The notes under the pieces: model-generated
The model's input: the letters and a program-made list of their open reading frames with translations, nothing else
What the model was told of the DNA's origin: nothing
Database searches by the model: none
Shown: positions 23,326 through 36,124 of the stretch, piece by piece
How the letters are laid out: the number at the start of each line of letters is the position of its first letter
How positions within the stretch are numbered: position 1 is the stretch's first letter
Origin: Cunninghamia lanceolata
Lineage: Eukaryota > Streptophyta > Pinopsida > Cupressales > Cupressaceae
NCBI GenBank assembly: GCA_027924645.1
Contig: BSBN01000829.1
Location: 682,001-746,000 of the forward strand
DNA: 64,000 nt
Reading direction: 5' to 3'
Translations under genes and position numbers: made by a program

Positions 23326-24790
23326 ATGTCAAACCCGGTTAGAAAGGACCCTTGTTGGAAACATGCCTTCCCTAGGGAAAAGAAAGGAGAGATAATTTGT
23401 TTTCATTGCAAAAATCTTTGGGAGGGGGAGGCATTAACAAATTGAAATACCATCTTGCACGTATACCATGCCAATATTCTAAAGCATGCAAAAAAGTACC
23501 TGTTGAAGTTATGCGTGAAGTGCAAGTTCAATTAGAAACCTTTCATGAGCAAAAAGAACTAAAAAAGAGGCAAAGAGAGGAGATGGCAGCCATTGTTGGA
23601 ACTGTAAGTGGAGAGTCTTCTTGTCCCATTCCTCCAGTTCATCTATCTACAGGTACTAGCAGTGGTAGTGGCATTAGCAGTGGCAGTGGCATTAGCAGTG
23701 GCAGTGTTAGCATTGGGCCTAGAGTTTGTGGATCCAAATTAGATTCATATATTTTGCCACGCACTACTCCAGGTTCCCAACCATCACTTGAGGGCATGGG
23801 TTGTTGGAACAAAGATAAACATGATGCAGCTAGAAGTGCAATTGGAGACTTCTGATTCTATTGCACCATTCCATTCCACGCAGCCAGGTAATTTTTTTTT
23901 TTTGTTTAAATATATAGTTTGAAACTTTGATTCTTTGTTTCTTGAATTTTAAATTTTAGAAGTATGTAGAATTCATAGTTGAACTCTCAATTTTACAATA
24001 CTTATTTTATTTAATTTATTTGTGTTAGGTTTCCTTATTGGCAAAATATGGTGGATGCCATTACTGTTTGTGGGGTGGGGTTTAAAGCCCCTAATGATGA
24101 GGAGACAAAGGGCCCCATTTTGACTTAAAAAGTGGCTGATGTGAAAGCCACAATTGAAGAGAAGCGAGAGATATGGAGGAAAAAGGGTTGCACTATCATG
24201 ACTGATGGTTGGACCGACAAAAGAAATAGAACATTGTTAAATTTTCTTGTTTGTTCCTCAGGTGATTGTAGTTTCAATTTTTCAAACTAGTTTGTACTTC
24301 CTGAAATGCATTGATTTAGTGATGAAGATTTTTTATTTCTACTTTATTGAATCATTGATTTTGTTTGTTTCTCAGGTGGTACAATGTTCATTAAATCCAT
24401 TGATGCTTCGGGAAACACAAAAAATGTTGAATTCCTTTGTGAAGCTTTGGAGGGAATCCTGGCTGAGGTGGGTGAGGAGAATGTGATGCAAATAGTGACT
24501 GATAATGCAGCAAATTATGTTGCTGCAGGTAGACTACTCATGGATAGGCACCCATCATTATTTTGGACTGCTTGTGTTGCTCATTGCCTTGACCTCATAT
24601 TGGAGGATCTTGGCAAGATTCCATGGATCAAATCATCTGTGGACCGAGCTAGAAATATTTGTAAATACATTTATAATTACACTGCGGTCCTCCACCTAAT
24701 GAGGACTTTCACAGGGCAGGAGTTGGTTCGTCCTAGAATAACCCGCTTTGCAACTAATTTCATCACACTACAATCCTTTCTTAAGGCAAA
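23326..24790 (+). pseudogene. hAT transposase, left arm, truncated
   Basis: The ATG at 23326 opens a BED-type zinc finger (PCWKHAF, CFHC, then KLKYHLA) with a one-base frameshift in an A tract near 23415. A Gly/Ser repeat (GSGISSGSG) and SYILPRTT follow, then a TGA in the GDF*FY segment. Further exons run 24029-24261 (FPYWQNMVDAI, a TAA, and TIMTDGWTD with the conserved DGW) and from 24376. The last encodes the DUF659/catalytic region (SIDASGNTKN, MQIVTDNAANYVAAG, ACVAHCLDLILEDL), all typical of plant hAT transposases. It stops at the palindrome centre, so the C-terminal dimerisation domain is missing. Intron borders are GT-AG. Confidence 0.8.
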
Positions 24791-24819
24791 CATGCGCCTC
24801 AAACCTCCCTTTGCCTTAA
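24781..24819. repeat. centre of the hAT palindrome
   Basis: TTAAGGCAAA (24781-24790) and TTTGCCTTAA (24810-24819) face each other across a 19-bp spacer. The inverted identity continues outward on both sides through the transposase coding sequence. Confidence 0.85.
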
Positions 24820-25390
24820 GCAAGGATTGTAGTGTGATGAAATTAGTTGCGAAGCGGGTTATTCTAGGAGGGGCCAACTCCTTCTGCCCTGTGAAAGTCC
24901 TCATTAGGTGGAGGACCGCAGTATGATTATAAATGTATTTACAAATATTTCTAGCTCGGTCCACACATGATTGATCCATGGAATCTTGCCAAGATCCTCC
25001 ACTATGAGGTCAAGGCAATAAGCAGCACAATATGATGGGTGCCTATCCATGCGTAGTCTACCTGCAACAACATAATTTGCTGCATTATCTATCACTATTT
25101 GCACCACATTCTCCTCACCCACCTCAGCCAAGATTCCCTCCAAAGCTTCACAAAGGAATTCGGCATTTTTTGTGTTTCCTGAAGCATCAATGGATTTAAT
25201 GAACACTATACCACCTGAGAAACAAACAAAATCAATGATTCAATAAAGTAGAAATAAAAAATCTTAATCACTAAATCAATGCATTTCAGGAAGTACAAAC
25301 TAGTTTGAAAAATTGAAACTACAATCCCCTGAGAAAGAAACAAGAAAATTTAACAATGTTCTATTTCCTTTGTCGGTCCAACCATCAGTC
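24810..25390 (-). pseudogene. hAT transposase, right arm, DUF659 part
   Basis: This is the inverted copy of the last left-arm exon. The minus strand encodes SIDASGNTKN, VVQIVIDNAANYVVAG and LDLIVEDLGK. It differs from the left arm by scattered substitutions and by a small deletion around the ACVAHC region, which gives frame changes. The arm continues into the preceding intron and exon, and is cut at 25390 inside the DGWTDK segment by LTR copy A. Confidence 0.75.
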
Positions 25391-26244
25391 TGTTGATGAT
25401 TGTTTTTGGACAAGTCAACAATTAGAGTGAAATACAAAGTATCTGACTCCCTCTTGAGCAAAGCCTCTCGAATGCTGAACTAGGTGATCAAACAAGATAA
25501 CTCCAGGGTTCCTTTCTGATGAGTTTGTAAGAGATAGCTCAGTGACTAAGTATAATTTTGCTGTTAAACACAAAGGGACTTACGCAGACTCTTCTCCTTT
25601 CATTAGCTTGTTCCTCCTTCGGTGTGGATAACATATATACAGAATCTCAATGATAAAGAAAAGTAAAAAGGATAAGGGTTCAGGAAAACTAATCTAAGGT
25701 CAATGAAGCAATGATGATGGATTGAAGAGACAAACTCCTTAATCAAACCTAACTCCACTTCGCCAAGGATGCCTACAACTACATGAAGTTGGTGCAATCT
25801 CCTAAGGTTATGCGAATGGTTTTCAAATCATGAAAGTTCATATGAGCACCCATCAAATGGCGCAGCTCAAACAAGCATCCACAATCGAACTTAAGCAAAT
25901 AAGCTCAGACTAGCTTTACACAACACTTCATCAGCGATGAATGTTAAAAGCATGAGGTAGGAGTTGATCAAATATCCAACACAAACACGCATTACAACAA
26001 AGAGCTTCTAATCTACTTCTAATCTATTTGAAACATCTCTTAATTCCATCAAGATTCAGGAAACCATGTTACTCCACAAGATAATACTTAACACCAAACA
26101 AGTAGCTCCAATGTCTTTTGCATTAATCTTGAAAATATTTACAACAGCTTCAAATCCTCTCAGAGAATTTTCTCGAGTCTCTCCTATTCTACTTCTACTT
26201 GCCTGCTACTAATGATCTACTGAATTACAAATGAGGCAACAAGG

Positions 26245-26255
26245 CCTTTATATAG
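26245..26255 (-). promoter_or_regulatory. TATA box of LTR copy A
   Basis: The minus strand reads CTATATAAAGG, followed by GCCTTGTTGCC. The same box is at 29756-29766 in copy B and 33349-33359 in copy C, so it is conserved across the family. Confidence 0.6.
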
Positions 26256-27589
26256 TGTCCAGAATACAATGAAGGGCTAAGATCAATTTGATAGCCAAGG
26301 GCTTAGATCGTGCCACCTCAGAGGTAGTTACAACAATTTGCTATTTTTAGCATAAAAGAGGGAGGCAATGAAGGCACGTTTTCCAATGTGATAAGGTAAA
26401 GCGAAAGCATTTAAAATATTCCTCCACATAGGAATCCCTTTGACTTCTTTTATTAAATGATACATTTAATGCATTAAATAATGCGGCTAATCAAAATTGA
26501 ATGATGTGTACTCGCCACATAGATGCCAACTCAGCATACTTTGAAAATTGTATCATCTTTGTGTGATGTATTCAATGTGATTGCTTGATCTTGCTTTGTA
26601 CATTTCCTTGCAACTGGATGTATGATACTTGTAGCTCATTTGATTGACTTTGTAATGTTTCTTCTTCTTGCAGGTAAGATATATGATGATCTTCTTTGTA
26701 GCTTCTTGATGTAGATGATGATGACCTCATTCTTGAATTGGAGTAGATGATGAAGACTTGAAGTAGAGTGAATGATGATGCTTCATTGATGACATGGAGT
26801 AGGAGACTCTCTTAAACTTGAAGTTTACTGGAACTTGAAGTTGAATGGATGAAATGTCTCTGACATGATGCTATTGCGGATGAAGATGAAGTAGTGCACT
26901 TGGCATGTTGACCTTGAAGTGACCCTCTTGGAGTGTAGATGATAACACCTTCTTTGGACGTAGACTTTGAAGCTTGAAGATTGAGAGATCTTGACTTGAA
27001 GCTTGGAAGAAGTGCCTTACTTGATGATAGGATGAAGATGAAGTAGCGCACTTGCAAGATATTCCTCGAAAAGCTTGAATGGATAGATGCCTTGAACTTA
27101 ATGTAATCCAACATGATGTCAGTGATGAAGAGTATCAACATGTTGGACTTGATGTGACCTTTTAGAAAGGTGTTTCCTCTGCAACTTGAAGGTTACTTAG
27201 TTACTTGTCCTTGATGACTCCTTGACTTCATCAACACTCCTCTCAATGATGGAGCTTGATGATCTTCAAAGGCGGCTAGCATGATGCTCCTTACTCCTTA
27301 CTTGAAGGTGATTCCTCGGATAACTCCTTAGCATCATTGATGATCCTACAAGTCAAGGTAAACGATATATCAATGACCTCATAAGATAAAACAACTTTAA
27401 ACATGTAATAATGCCACTTCAAACTTAGGCGCAAATATAGGCAAAAATAAGAACAAAGTGCGCCTAACTTAATTAGTCCCACATTCACTATTTCAAATGA
27501 TTTCTAGCAATTGTAAAGGTTTAAAGAAGGTCAATCCCCTATAAGGTTCACCCAAAAGGTATCTTTCAACACAATTTCTCCCTTAGGCG

Positions 27590-28230
27590 TGATTTTAGAG
27601 GCAAAGGGCGCCTAACATAATTGACCTATTTCCTTGAATTCTTGGTGACCTTAACACTCGTATGAGCTCCAATTTCATATCCTTAATCTTTCTCCTTATA
27701 AGGCGCCTTATTTGAAGATCAAAAACTCTAGAAATGGCGCCAATTTGAGGTGGTTTTATCCTTATCTCTAGGCGCTAATGCTAGTTCATGGGAATAGGAA
27801 TGGGCGCCTACTTTTGAAAGATGAATTTAAGTTATTTCCCTCAAGGCGCCAAGTTTACTTCTTCACTAATTCACTCCAAGGCGCTCAAAATGGTCTTTCG
27901 ATGCAATTTCCCCTAGGCGCTCATTGTTGATGCTCAAGGCGCTCAATTCTTCAAGGCGCCAAAAATGGCAAAAGGGAACAAAGAATGGGCGCCTAAACTC
28001 AATCATGTCAACTCAAGGCGCAATTTGGATGATCACTTGAATGTGAAATTGGCGCCTAACTCACAATGTGCTTAATTGGTCAAATTTTCACTTCTGGAGG
28101 TATCTTAGGAAATTTTCAATCAAGGCGCCTATCTAGGAGAGGTTGAAGGTTGATTGTCCTCTAGGCACACTTTTGGGGTCTCTGCAAGTGGGGAAATTGC
28201 GCCTAAGTACTAGAGCAAATTCGCGCCTAG
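27590..28230 (-). promoter_or_regulatory. array of GGCGCC-type motifs in LTR U3
   Basis: About 17 occurrences of AAGGCGC, TAGGCGC, GGGCGCCTA or GGCGCCAA fall in 640 bp, one per roughly 40 bp, in otherwise AT-rich sequence. The array lies upstream of the minus-strand TATA box. Some copies (GCGCCAAAA, reading TTTTGGCGC on the minus strand, for example near 27957) match the E2F/DP consensus TTTSSCGC. Equivalent arrays are at about 30790-32150 and 36070-36740 in copy B and 34420-35650 in copy C. Confidence 0.55.
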
Positions 28231-28595
28231 AAATAGTAGTCCCAGAGCGTAAGGTATATTGAAAAATATATTTAAGTATAAGTTTAGAGATTATACCTTT
28301 CAGGATGTTTGAGATAGGTCTCAGATCCACTGGATTTAACATGCAGATTCTAGATTTTTGAGGATCCACCAGATTTCAAACTTAGCCAATTTTCAGGATC
28401 TTCAGGATCAGGATACCAGACTTTGTCATTTTCAGGGTCTCAAACATCAGGATCAGGTCATCAAGGGGCTCTAAGACTCAAACACCACTAACTTCATCAT
28501 GCAAAGGACATCATTCTGGACTTAGCAAAGCACTGGAATTCAAAAAAAAAGGGGTCCCCATTTGCAATGGGGCGATGTGTGATTTGGTCACAACA

Positions 28596-28787
28596 CAGTC
28601 ATGAAGTGTAACCCTTTTTCCTCCATATCTCTCGCTGCTCCTCAATTGTTGCTTTCACATCAGCCACCTTTTAAGTCAAAATGGGGCCCTTTATCTCCTC
28701 ATCATTAGGCGCTTTGAGCCCCGCCCCACAAATAGTAATGGCATCCACCATATTTTGCCAATAAAGAGACCTAACACATAAATTTTT
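28596..28787 (-). pseudogene. hAT transposase, right arm, second piece
   Basis: The arm resumes after LTR copy A with the counterpart of left-arm 24029-24180. It includes the same TAA after the PILT segment, then the FPYWQNMVDAI region (here read through GGCAAAATATGGTGG) and the intron acceptor. It ends at about 28787, where the LINE entered the AACACA-rich intron sequence. Confidence 0.7.
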
Positions 28788-31700
28788 TCTGGATTGAAGA
28801 TAGTTTAATCATATTATCAAGAAATATATATGTGACGTTACAAAAATGTGGTCAAGATGGCCACCAATCCTTGAAATTAATCAACAATCCAGTAGCAGTT
28901 GTTGATGTTTGTTTTTAGACAAGTCAACAATAGAGTAAAACACTAGAGTATCCCACTCTCTCTTGAATAAAGCTCTTCAAAGGCTGAACTATGTGATCCA
29001 GTGAAGTAACTCCAAGGTTCCTTTTTTATGATTTATGATGGGTTAACTCAGTGATTACATGTGATCTTGTTGATAATCACAAAGGGACTTACGCAGATTC
29101 TTCTTCTTTCATTTGTTTAGCTTATCTCTCCTTCAATGTGGATGATTTATATACAAGGTCTCAATGATAAAGAAAATGAAAAGGGTTAAGGGTTCAGAAA
29201 GCTAATCTAAAGTCAATGAAGCAATGATGATTGTATGAATAGACGAACTCCTAAATAAACCTAACTTCACTTCGCCAAGGATGCCTACAACTACATGAAG
29301 TTGGTGCAATCTTCTAAGGTTATGCGAATGGTTTTCAAATCATGAAGATCCACATGAGCACCCATCGAATGGCGCAGCTCAAACAAGCATCCACAATCGA
29401 ACTTATACAAATTAAGCTCAGACTAGCTTTACACAACATTTCACTAGCGATGAATGTTAAAAGCATGAGCTAGGAGTTGATCAAATATCCAACACAAACA
29501 TACATTACAACAATGAGCTTCTAATCTACTTTATTTCTAATTTGAAACACCTCTCCATTCCATCAAGATACCAGAAAACCATGTTATTTCACAAGATAAC
29601 ACTTAAACACCAAGTGAACTCCAATATTCTTTGCATTAATCTTGAAAATATTTACAACAATCTCCAAGTTCTCTCAGAGAATTTTGAGAGTCTCCTATTC
29701 TACTCCTAAAATCTAATCTCTAGTCTACTACCCAATTACAAATGAGGCAACAAGGCCTTTATATAGTGTCCAGGATTACAATGAATGGCTTAGATTAATT
29801 CAATAGCCAAGGGTCTAGATCGTGCCACCTCAGAGGTAGTTACAACAATTTGCTATTTTTAGTACAAAAGAGGGAGGCAATGAAGGCACGTTTTCCAATG
29901 TGATAAGGTAAGGCGAAATCATTTAAAATATCTTCCACATAGGAATCCCTTTGACTTCTTTTATTAAATGATACATTTAATGCATTTAACATGATGTGTA
30001 CTCGCCACATAGATGCCACTTCAGCATACTTTGAAAATTGTATCATCTTTGTCTGATGTATTCAATGTGATTGCTTGATCTTGTATGTTTAGGAATACAT
30101 CTTGTGGATCTTGCCTTGTTCATTCTTCTTGTAGACTGGATGTATGATACTTGTTGCTTCACTTGATTAACTTCATGATTCTTTCTTCTTCTTGTAGGCA
30201 GGTTGATGTGAATCTCCTTTGATGCTGCTCTTGATGTAGAGTGAGTAATAGAGTAGATGATGATGATATATACTTCCTTCATGTAAGAGTAGATAATGAA
30301 GCTTGCTTCATGAATCGGAGTAGAAGTCTCTCTTGGACTTGAAGGTGAAAGGACTTGAAGTTGAATGGTGAATGTATTGTCTTTGCTTGATGATATAATG
30401 AAGATGAAGTAGTTCTTCAAGATGATCTTTGAAATTCTTCCAAGTGTGAATAGCATGATGACACCTTCTTTGAATGACCTCTTGGGGAGTCTTGAAGATT
30501 GTAAGAACATGATGCCTTTGAACATGATGCCATTGATGTAGAAGACTTGAAGTGATCCCTTAAGATGATTCCTTGGCTTCACCAACACTTCTTTCAATGA
30601 TGCAAGTTGATAATGATCTTGAAGAGTAGATGATGATGAGGTGTTTTAACATGATGATCTTCTTTGAAAGTGATCCTTGGCGCTTGCTCCTTAAGTCCAT
30701 TGACGTTCCTACAAGACAAGATAAACAATATTAATCACTTTGTAAGATAAGAATCACTTTAAATATATAAACAACTAGTCATCAAGTTTAGGCGCACATA
30801 TAGGTAAAAGGGAGAACAAAAGAGAGCCTAACATCATTTAGTCCCACATTTATCACTTAAAATGATTTCTAACAATTGCAAAGGTTTAAAGAAGTTAATC
30901 CCTCTTATAAGATTCACTCAAAAAACATCTTTCAATGCAAACTCCTCCTTAGGCGCCAGAATGGGTTTATATTAATGGAAAGAGCGCCTGGACTTCATGA
31001 CTTGATTCAACATGTTTCATACTTCTTAACACTTGGAGATGAGTTAGAGGGGCTTCTATCATCTAGGGATTTATCACCAAAAAGGTCACTCATGCATTTT
31101 CCTTTAAGGCACCCACTTCAAAAAGGTAATTGATGTGATTCACCCTAGGGCGCCAATTGAGATAGTAGGAAGGTGCAAGGGCGCCTAGGTTTCATTGTGT
31201 TCTTCTTGCAATTTTAAAGACTTAGAATGATCAAAACACATCTTAAAGTTATCCTTTGCTTTCTAGGCGCTCCTTGGTGATTAGAACTCCCTTGGGTGTT
31301 AGGCGCAAATTGGAGGTAAGAATGATAAGTCAAAGCGCCTAACACACTTTACTGCAAGTTAGGCGCAAATTTTGAGTGTTTTGATGATGCTCATCTCAAA
31401 ATTCCTTAGGCGCTCCTGTGGGTTCATAACCTTCATCTCAAATCAAGATACCAAAGTGAGTTTTTTAGATGCAAAAATGAGGTTTTTTGATCCTTAGATG
31501 CAAATTCTCAAGATTCCTAACACCTTATTTTCCAGGTGCCTGAATAGGCTAGTAAAGGAGTGAAAGGGCGCTTTGGATTAATGGCTTCACACTTGGCCCT
31601 TTTTCATGTTTTAGATAGTTATGAAGGTCTTAAAGGACTTCTATCCTTCAAGGCGCTCAATCCTCTTCTAGGCACCAAATCCTCTTCTAGGCGCAAATTG

Positions 31701-32174
31701 GGGTTATTTTGTTGATCTAAGTCAATTAGAAATCTTCCACCATCTAAGCGCCTATTTATGATGTCAATTTGTTCCTTAGGCGCTCCTTGGTGATGCTCTC
31801 AAAGTCTTAGGGCGCCAAAATAGGTTTCTCCACACCATGCACTCCAAGGTGCCATAATATCATCTCTCCAATCTTCCGGGTGTAGGGCGCTCAAAGGTGG
31901 TTGTTAATAACAAGAAAGTGCGCCTACTTCAATTCAAGGCGCAAGTGGATGATCATTTGAACATAAAAAGGGCGCCTAACTCACAATGTTGGTTATTTCA
32001 TCAAATTTCCAATCCTTAAGGTATTTTGTCAACTTATCCATCAAGGTGCAATTGAATGAGGTGTTTGAAACTTGTCCTCCACCTAAGGCGCCAATTTGGA
32101 TTTCTGCAAATGGGAAAATGCGCCTAAGCTTCTTTGAGTGAATTCACGCCTAAATTTGGAAGTCCAAGTGAGTA

Positions 32175-32235
32175 AGGTATATTGAAAAATATATTTAAGT
32201 ATAAGTTTATACTTTAAATATTTTTCAATATACCT
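32175..32235. repeat. AT-rich hairpin in LTR copy B
   Basis: AGGTATATTGAAAAATAT and its inverse ATATTTTTCAATATACCT form arms of about 29 bp with a minimal loop. Half-copies occur at 28252 (copy A, right arm lost) and 35665-35698 (copy C, left arm lost). It lies at the far side of the GGCGCC array relative to the TATA box. Confidence 0.75.
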
Positions 32236-32478
32236 TTCAAGATGTTTGAGATAGGTCTCAGATCCATCGGATTTAACATGCAGATAATAGAATTTGGAGG
32301 ATCCACCAGATTTCAGACTTAGTCAATTTTTCAGTGTTTCAGGATATCAGGCTATCAGACTTAGTCATTTTCAGGATCTCAAACATACATCAGGATTGGA
32401 GTTAGTTTAAACATATCATGCTCTTTCATGCTAAGGCGCCAAAATGAAGTAGTTTGATGCATGAAGGGCGCCTAGACT

Positions 32479-35400
32479 TGTTGATGATTGTTTTTAGACA
32501 AGTCAACAATAGAGTAAAACACTAGAGTATCCCACTCTCTCTTGAATAAAGCTCTTCAAAGGCCGAACTATGTGATCCAGTGAAGTAACTCCAAGGTTCC
32601 TTTTTATAATGCATGATGGGTTAACTCAGTGATTACATGTGATCTTGCTGATAATCACAAAGGGACTTACGCAGACTCTTCTCCTTTCATTTAGCTTATT
32701 CCTCCTTCAATGTGGATGATTTATGTACAGGGTCTTAATGATAAAGAAAATAAAAAAGGGTAAGGTTCAGAAAATTAATCTAAGGTCAATGAAGCAATGA
32801 TGATATATTGAACAGACAAACTCCTTGATTAACCTAACTTCACTTCGCCAAGGGTGCCTACAACTACATGAAGTTGGTGCAATCTCCTGAAGTTACGCGA
32901 ATGGTTTTCAAATCATGAAAGCTCATACAAGCACCCATAAGATAGCGCAACTCAAACAAGCGTCCATGATCGAACTCAAGCAAATAAGGCTTAGACTAGC
33001 TTTACACAACACTTCACGAGCGATGACTGTTAAAAGCATGAGCTAGGAGTTGATCAAATATTCAATACATACATACATTACATCAATGAGCTTCTAATCT
33101 ATTTTATTTCTAATTTGAAACACCTCTCCATTCCATCAAGATACCAGAAAACCATGTTATTTCACAAGATAACACTTAAACACCAAGTGAACTCCAATGT
33201 TCTTTGCATTAATCTTGAAAATATTTACAAAAATCTCCAAGTTCTCTCAGAGAATTTTGAGAGTCTCTCCTATTCTACCCCTACTAAACTATCTCTAGTC
33301 TATGAACTACTATTAATGATCTACTAAATTACAAATGAGGCAACAAGGCCTTTATATAGTGCTCCAAAATACAATGAATGGCTGAGATCAATTTGATAGC
33401 CAAGGGTCTAGATTGTGCCACCTCAAAGGTAGTTACAACAACTTGCTATTTTTAGCACAAAAGAGAGAGGCAATGAAGGCACATTTTCCAATGTGATAAG
33501 GTAAGGCGAAAGCATTTAAAATATTCTTCCACATAGGAATCCCTTTGACTTCTTTTATTAAATGATACATTTAATGCTATTGAATCAATGCGGCTGATAT
33601 AATTAAATGATAAGAGGTATACGCCACATCAGCAAACTTGTAGCGATGTATTCAATGTGATTGCTTGAACTTGTATGTTTAGGAATACAACTTGTAGATC
33701 TTTGCCTTATTCATTCTTCTTGTAGACTGGATGTATGATACTTGTAGCTCATTTGATTGACTTTGTAATGTTTCTCCTTCTTGTAGGTAAGTTGATATGA
33801 CGATCTTCTGTGTAGCTTCTTGATGTAGATGATGATGATTCAATCATGTATTGGAGTAAAAGACCTCTCTTGGACTTGAAGATTCAGGAGGAACTTGAAA
33901 TTGAATAGATGAATGTCTTTGCTTGATGATAACACCTTCCTTAGATGTGAAGTAGATGTTGATGACCTCTAGAAGAAACTTGGAAATTTGATGAATCTTG
34001 AAACTTGAAGCATGATCTTTCATGATGTCATTGATGAAGAGGATTTGAGATATAGCTTGCTGTGACGTCTTGGAGCAGCTACCTCTTGAAGTGATGTTTC
34101 CTCGGGAGTGATTACTTCCATCTTAAGCCTCTGGCATGAATGAATGTGGAAGGCTCCTTTAAAACAGCTACATGATGACTTCCTTGAAGGTGACTCCAAG
34201 TTTCTTGCTTGAAGGTGATGTCCCTTGATAATGACCTTGAAGAGTAGATGATGACAAGATGTTCTAACAAGATGATCTTCTTTAGCTTCACTCCTCGACG
34301 AAAGGTGACTCCTCAAATAACTCCTATCCTTTTTGATGTACCTACAAGACAAGATAAACAATATATCAATCACTTCATAAGATAGGAATAACTTTAAACA
34401 TGTAATAATCCTTTTCAAGCTTAGGCGCAAATATAGGTAAAAATAGGAACAAAGTGCACCTAACACAAATTAGTCCCACATTCATAACTTTAAATGATTT
34501 CAAGCAATTGCAAGGGTTTAAAGAAGTCAATCCCATTATGAGGTTCATTCAAAAGGCATCTCTCAACACAATTTCTTCCTTAGGCGCCAAGATGAGGTGA
34601 GTTTAGAGGCAAAGGGCGCCTAACATAAATTTGCTTCACAGTTGACACCTTAGGTGATTTCAAACACTTAAAATAGCATAAAATGGACTCCCATCTCAAG
34701 GCGCCTACTTTTAGGCATGAATTTGATTGATTTTCCCTATGGCGCCAATATAAGTTTGAATGGAGGTGAGAACGCGCCTAGACCTCTTTGGCTTATTTTA
34801 TCACTTGTTATGACTTTAATCAATCAGAGGTAACTTGAAATGATCCTTCTCTCCCTTCAAGGCGTAATTTTGGTCATTTTTGGGAGTTTATTCACAAGGC
34901 GCTAAACTTAATGAGGTCCTGTGCATTCTTACTTAAGGTGCTAGTTTTAGTTGATTTCATTCTTAGTAGGAATGGGCGCCTAAAGGCAACTGCCTTCAAA
35001 TTTATCATTTTATGATTTCAACCGCTTATTGATGGCTTCAAGGACCCTGTACTTCCATAGGCGCTCAACTTGAATGGCTTGGAATACATCCTTTCCTAGG
35101 CGCATTTTGTGGTGATTTTGACATGAACGCCCTTTCCAAGTAAGTTGAAATGATTCACCTCAAAGCGCTCACTTAGGTTATCATGATGCAATTAGCGCCT
35201 AGACTCATCCACTCTCTACTCCAAAAAGGTTCTTCTCACCAAGGCGCCAATATGAAGTTTGTAGAGATGAAAGAGCACCTAGCTCTTTATGAAGCTTCAT
35301 ACTTATCATTTTTATGTTTTGAACGATTGTGAAGATCTTAGGAAACCTTTCCCCTCTAGGCGCTCAAACTTGATGCTCAAGGCGCTCAATTCTTCAAGGC

Positions 35401-35994
35401 GCCAAAAATGGCAAAAATGGAACAAAGAATGGGCGCCAAAAATGGCAAAAATGGAACAAAGAATGGGCGCCTAAACTCTTTCATGTCAACTCAAGGCGCA
35501 ATTTTGATGATCACTTGAATGTGAAATTGGCGCCTAACTCACAATGTGTTTAACTGGTCAAATTTTCACTTCTTGAGGTATCTTAGGAAATTTTCAATCA
35601 AGGCGCCTATTTAGGAGAGGTTGAAGGTTGATTGTCATCTAGGCGCGAATTTGCTCTAGTACTTTCTTATACTTTAAATATTTTTCAATATACCTTTCAG
35701 GATGTTTGAGATAGGTCTCAGATCCACTGGATTTAACATGTAGATTATAGAATTTGGAGGATCCACCAGATTTCAGACTTAGCCAATTTTTCAGTGTTTC
35801 AGGATTTCAGGCTACCAGACTTAGTCATTTTCAGGGTCTCAAACATCAGTTTCAGGTCATCAAGGGGCTCTAAGACTCAAACACCACTGACTTCATCATG
35901 CAAAGGACATCATCCTGGACTTAGCAAAGCACTGGAATTCAAAAAAAAGGGGGTCCCCATTTGCAATGGGGCGATGTGTGATTTGGTCACAACA
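32479..35994 (-). mobile_element. solo LTR copy C (3516 bp), TSD AGACT
   Basis: It starts TGTTGATGATTG (32479) and ends GGTCACAACA (35994), flanked by AGACT at 32474-32478 and 35995-35999. It is inserted inside copy B of the same family, immediately next to one of B's GGCGCCT motifs. TATA box at 33349-33359 on the minus strand; GGCGCC array at 34420-35650 including a 37-bp local duplication (35400-35470). No coding motif. Confidence 0.85.
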
Positions 35995-36124
35995 AGACTT
36001 ATTTGCTCATTCTTGACATTTTTTTAGGCTCTCCAACACTTGATTATACCCCTGTGAGACCACCTCATCTTTAGGCGCTGAGCTTGAGGTTGTTCATCCA
36101 CACTATTGCCAAGGCGCCTAAATG

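Larger units (their letters stand above)
25391..28595 (-). mobile_element. solo LTR copy A (3205 bp), TSD CAGTC
   Basis: It starts TGTTGATGATTG and ends GGTCACAACA. CAGTC precedes (25386-25390) and follows (28596-28600) it, and the hAT sequence resumes directly. A minus-strand TATA box (CTATATAAAGG, 26245-26255) and the primer-site position at the TGTTGATG end in the related element at 63.6 kb indicate minus polarity, with a 2.3-kb U3 and about 0.85 kb R-U5. No coding sequence is present. The U3 carries a dense array of GGCGCC-like motifs (27590-28230) and one arm of an AT-rich hairpin near 28252. Confidence 0.85.

Noticed and set aside
24781..24819. Palindrome as a sequencing or assembly fold-back artefact
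   Set aside because: Arms differ by scattered substitutions, a small deletion and different insertions with their own target duplications.
24904..25206. Independent minus-strand transposase gene
   Set aside because: It is the inverted right arm of the hAT palindrome, truncated at the same point as the left arm.
27590..28230. GGCGCC array as a CRISPR-like array
   Set aside because: Repeats are only 6-9 bp, in both orientations and irregularly spaced; eukaryotic LTR context.
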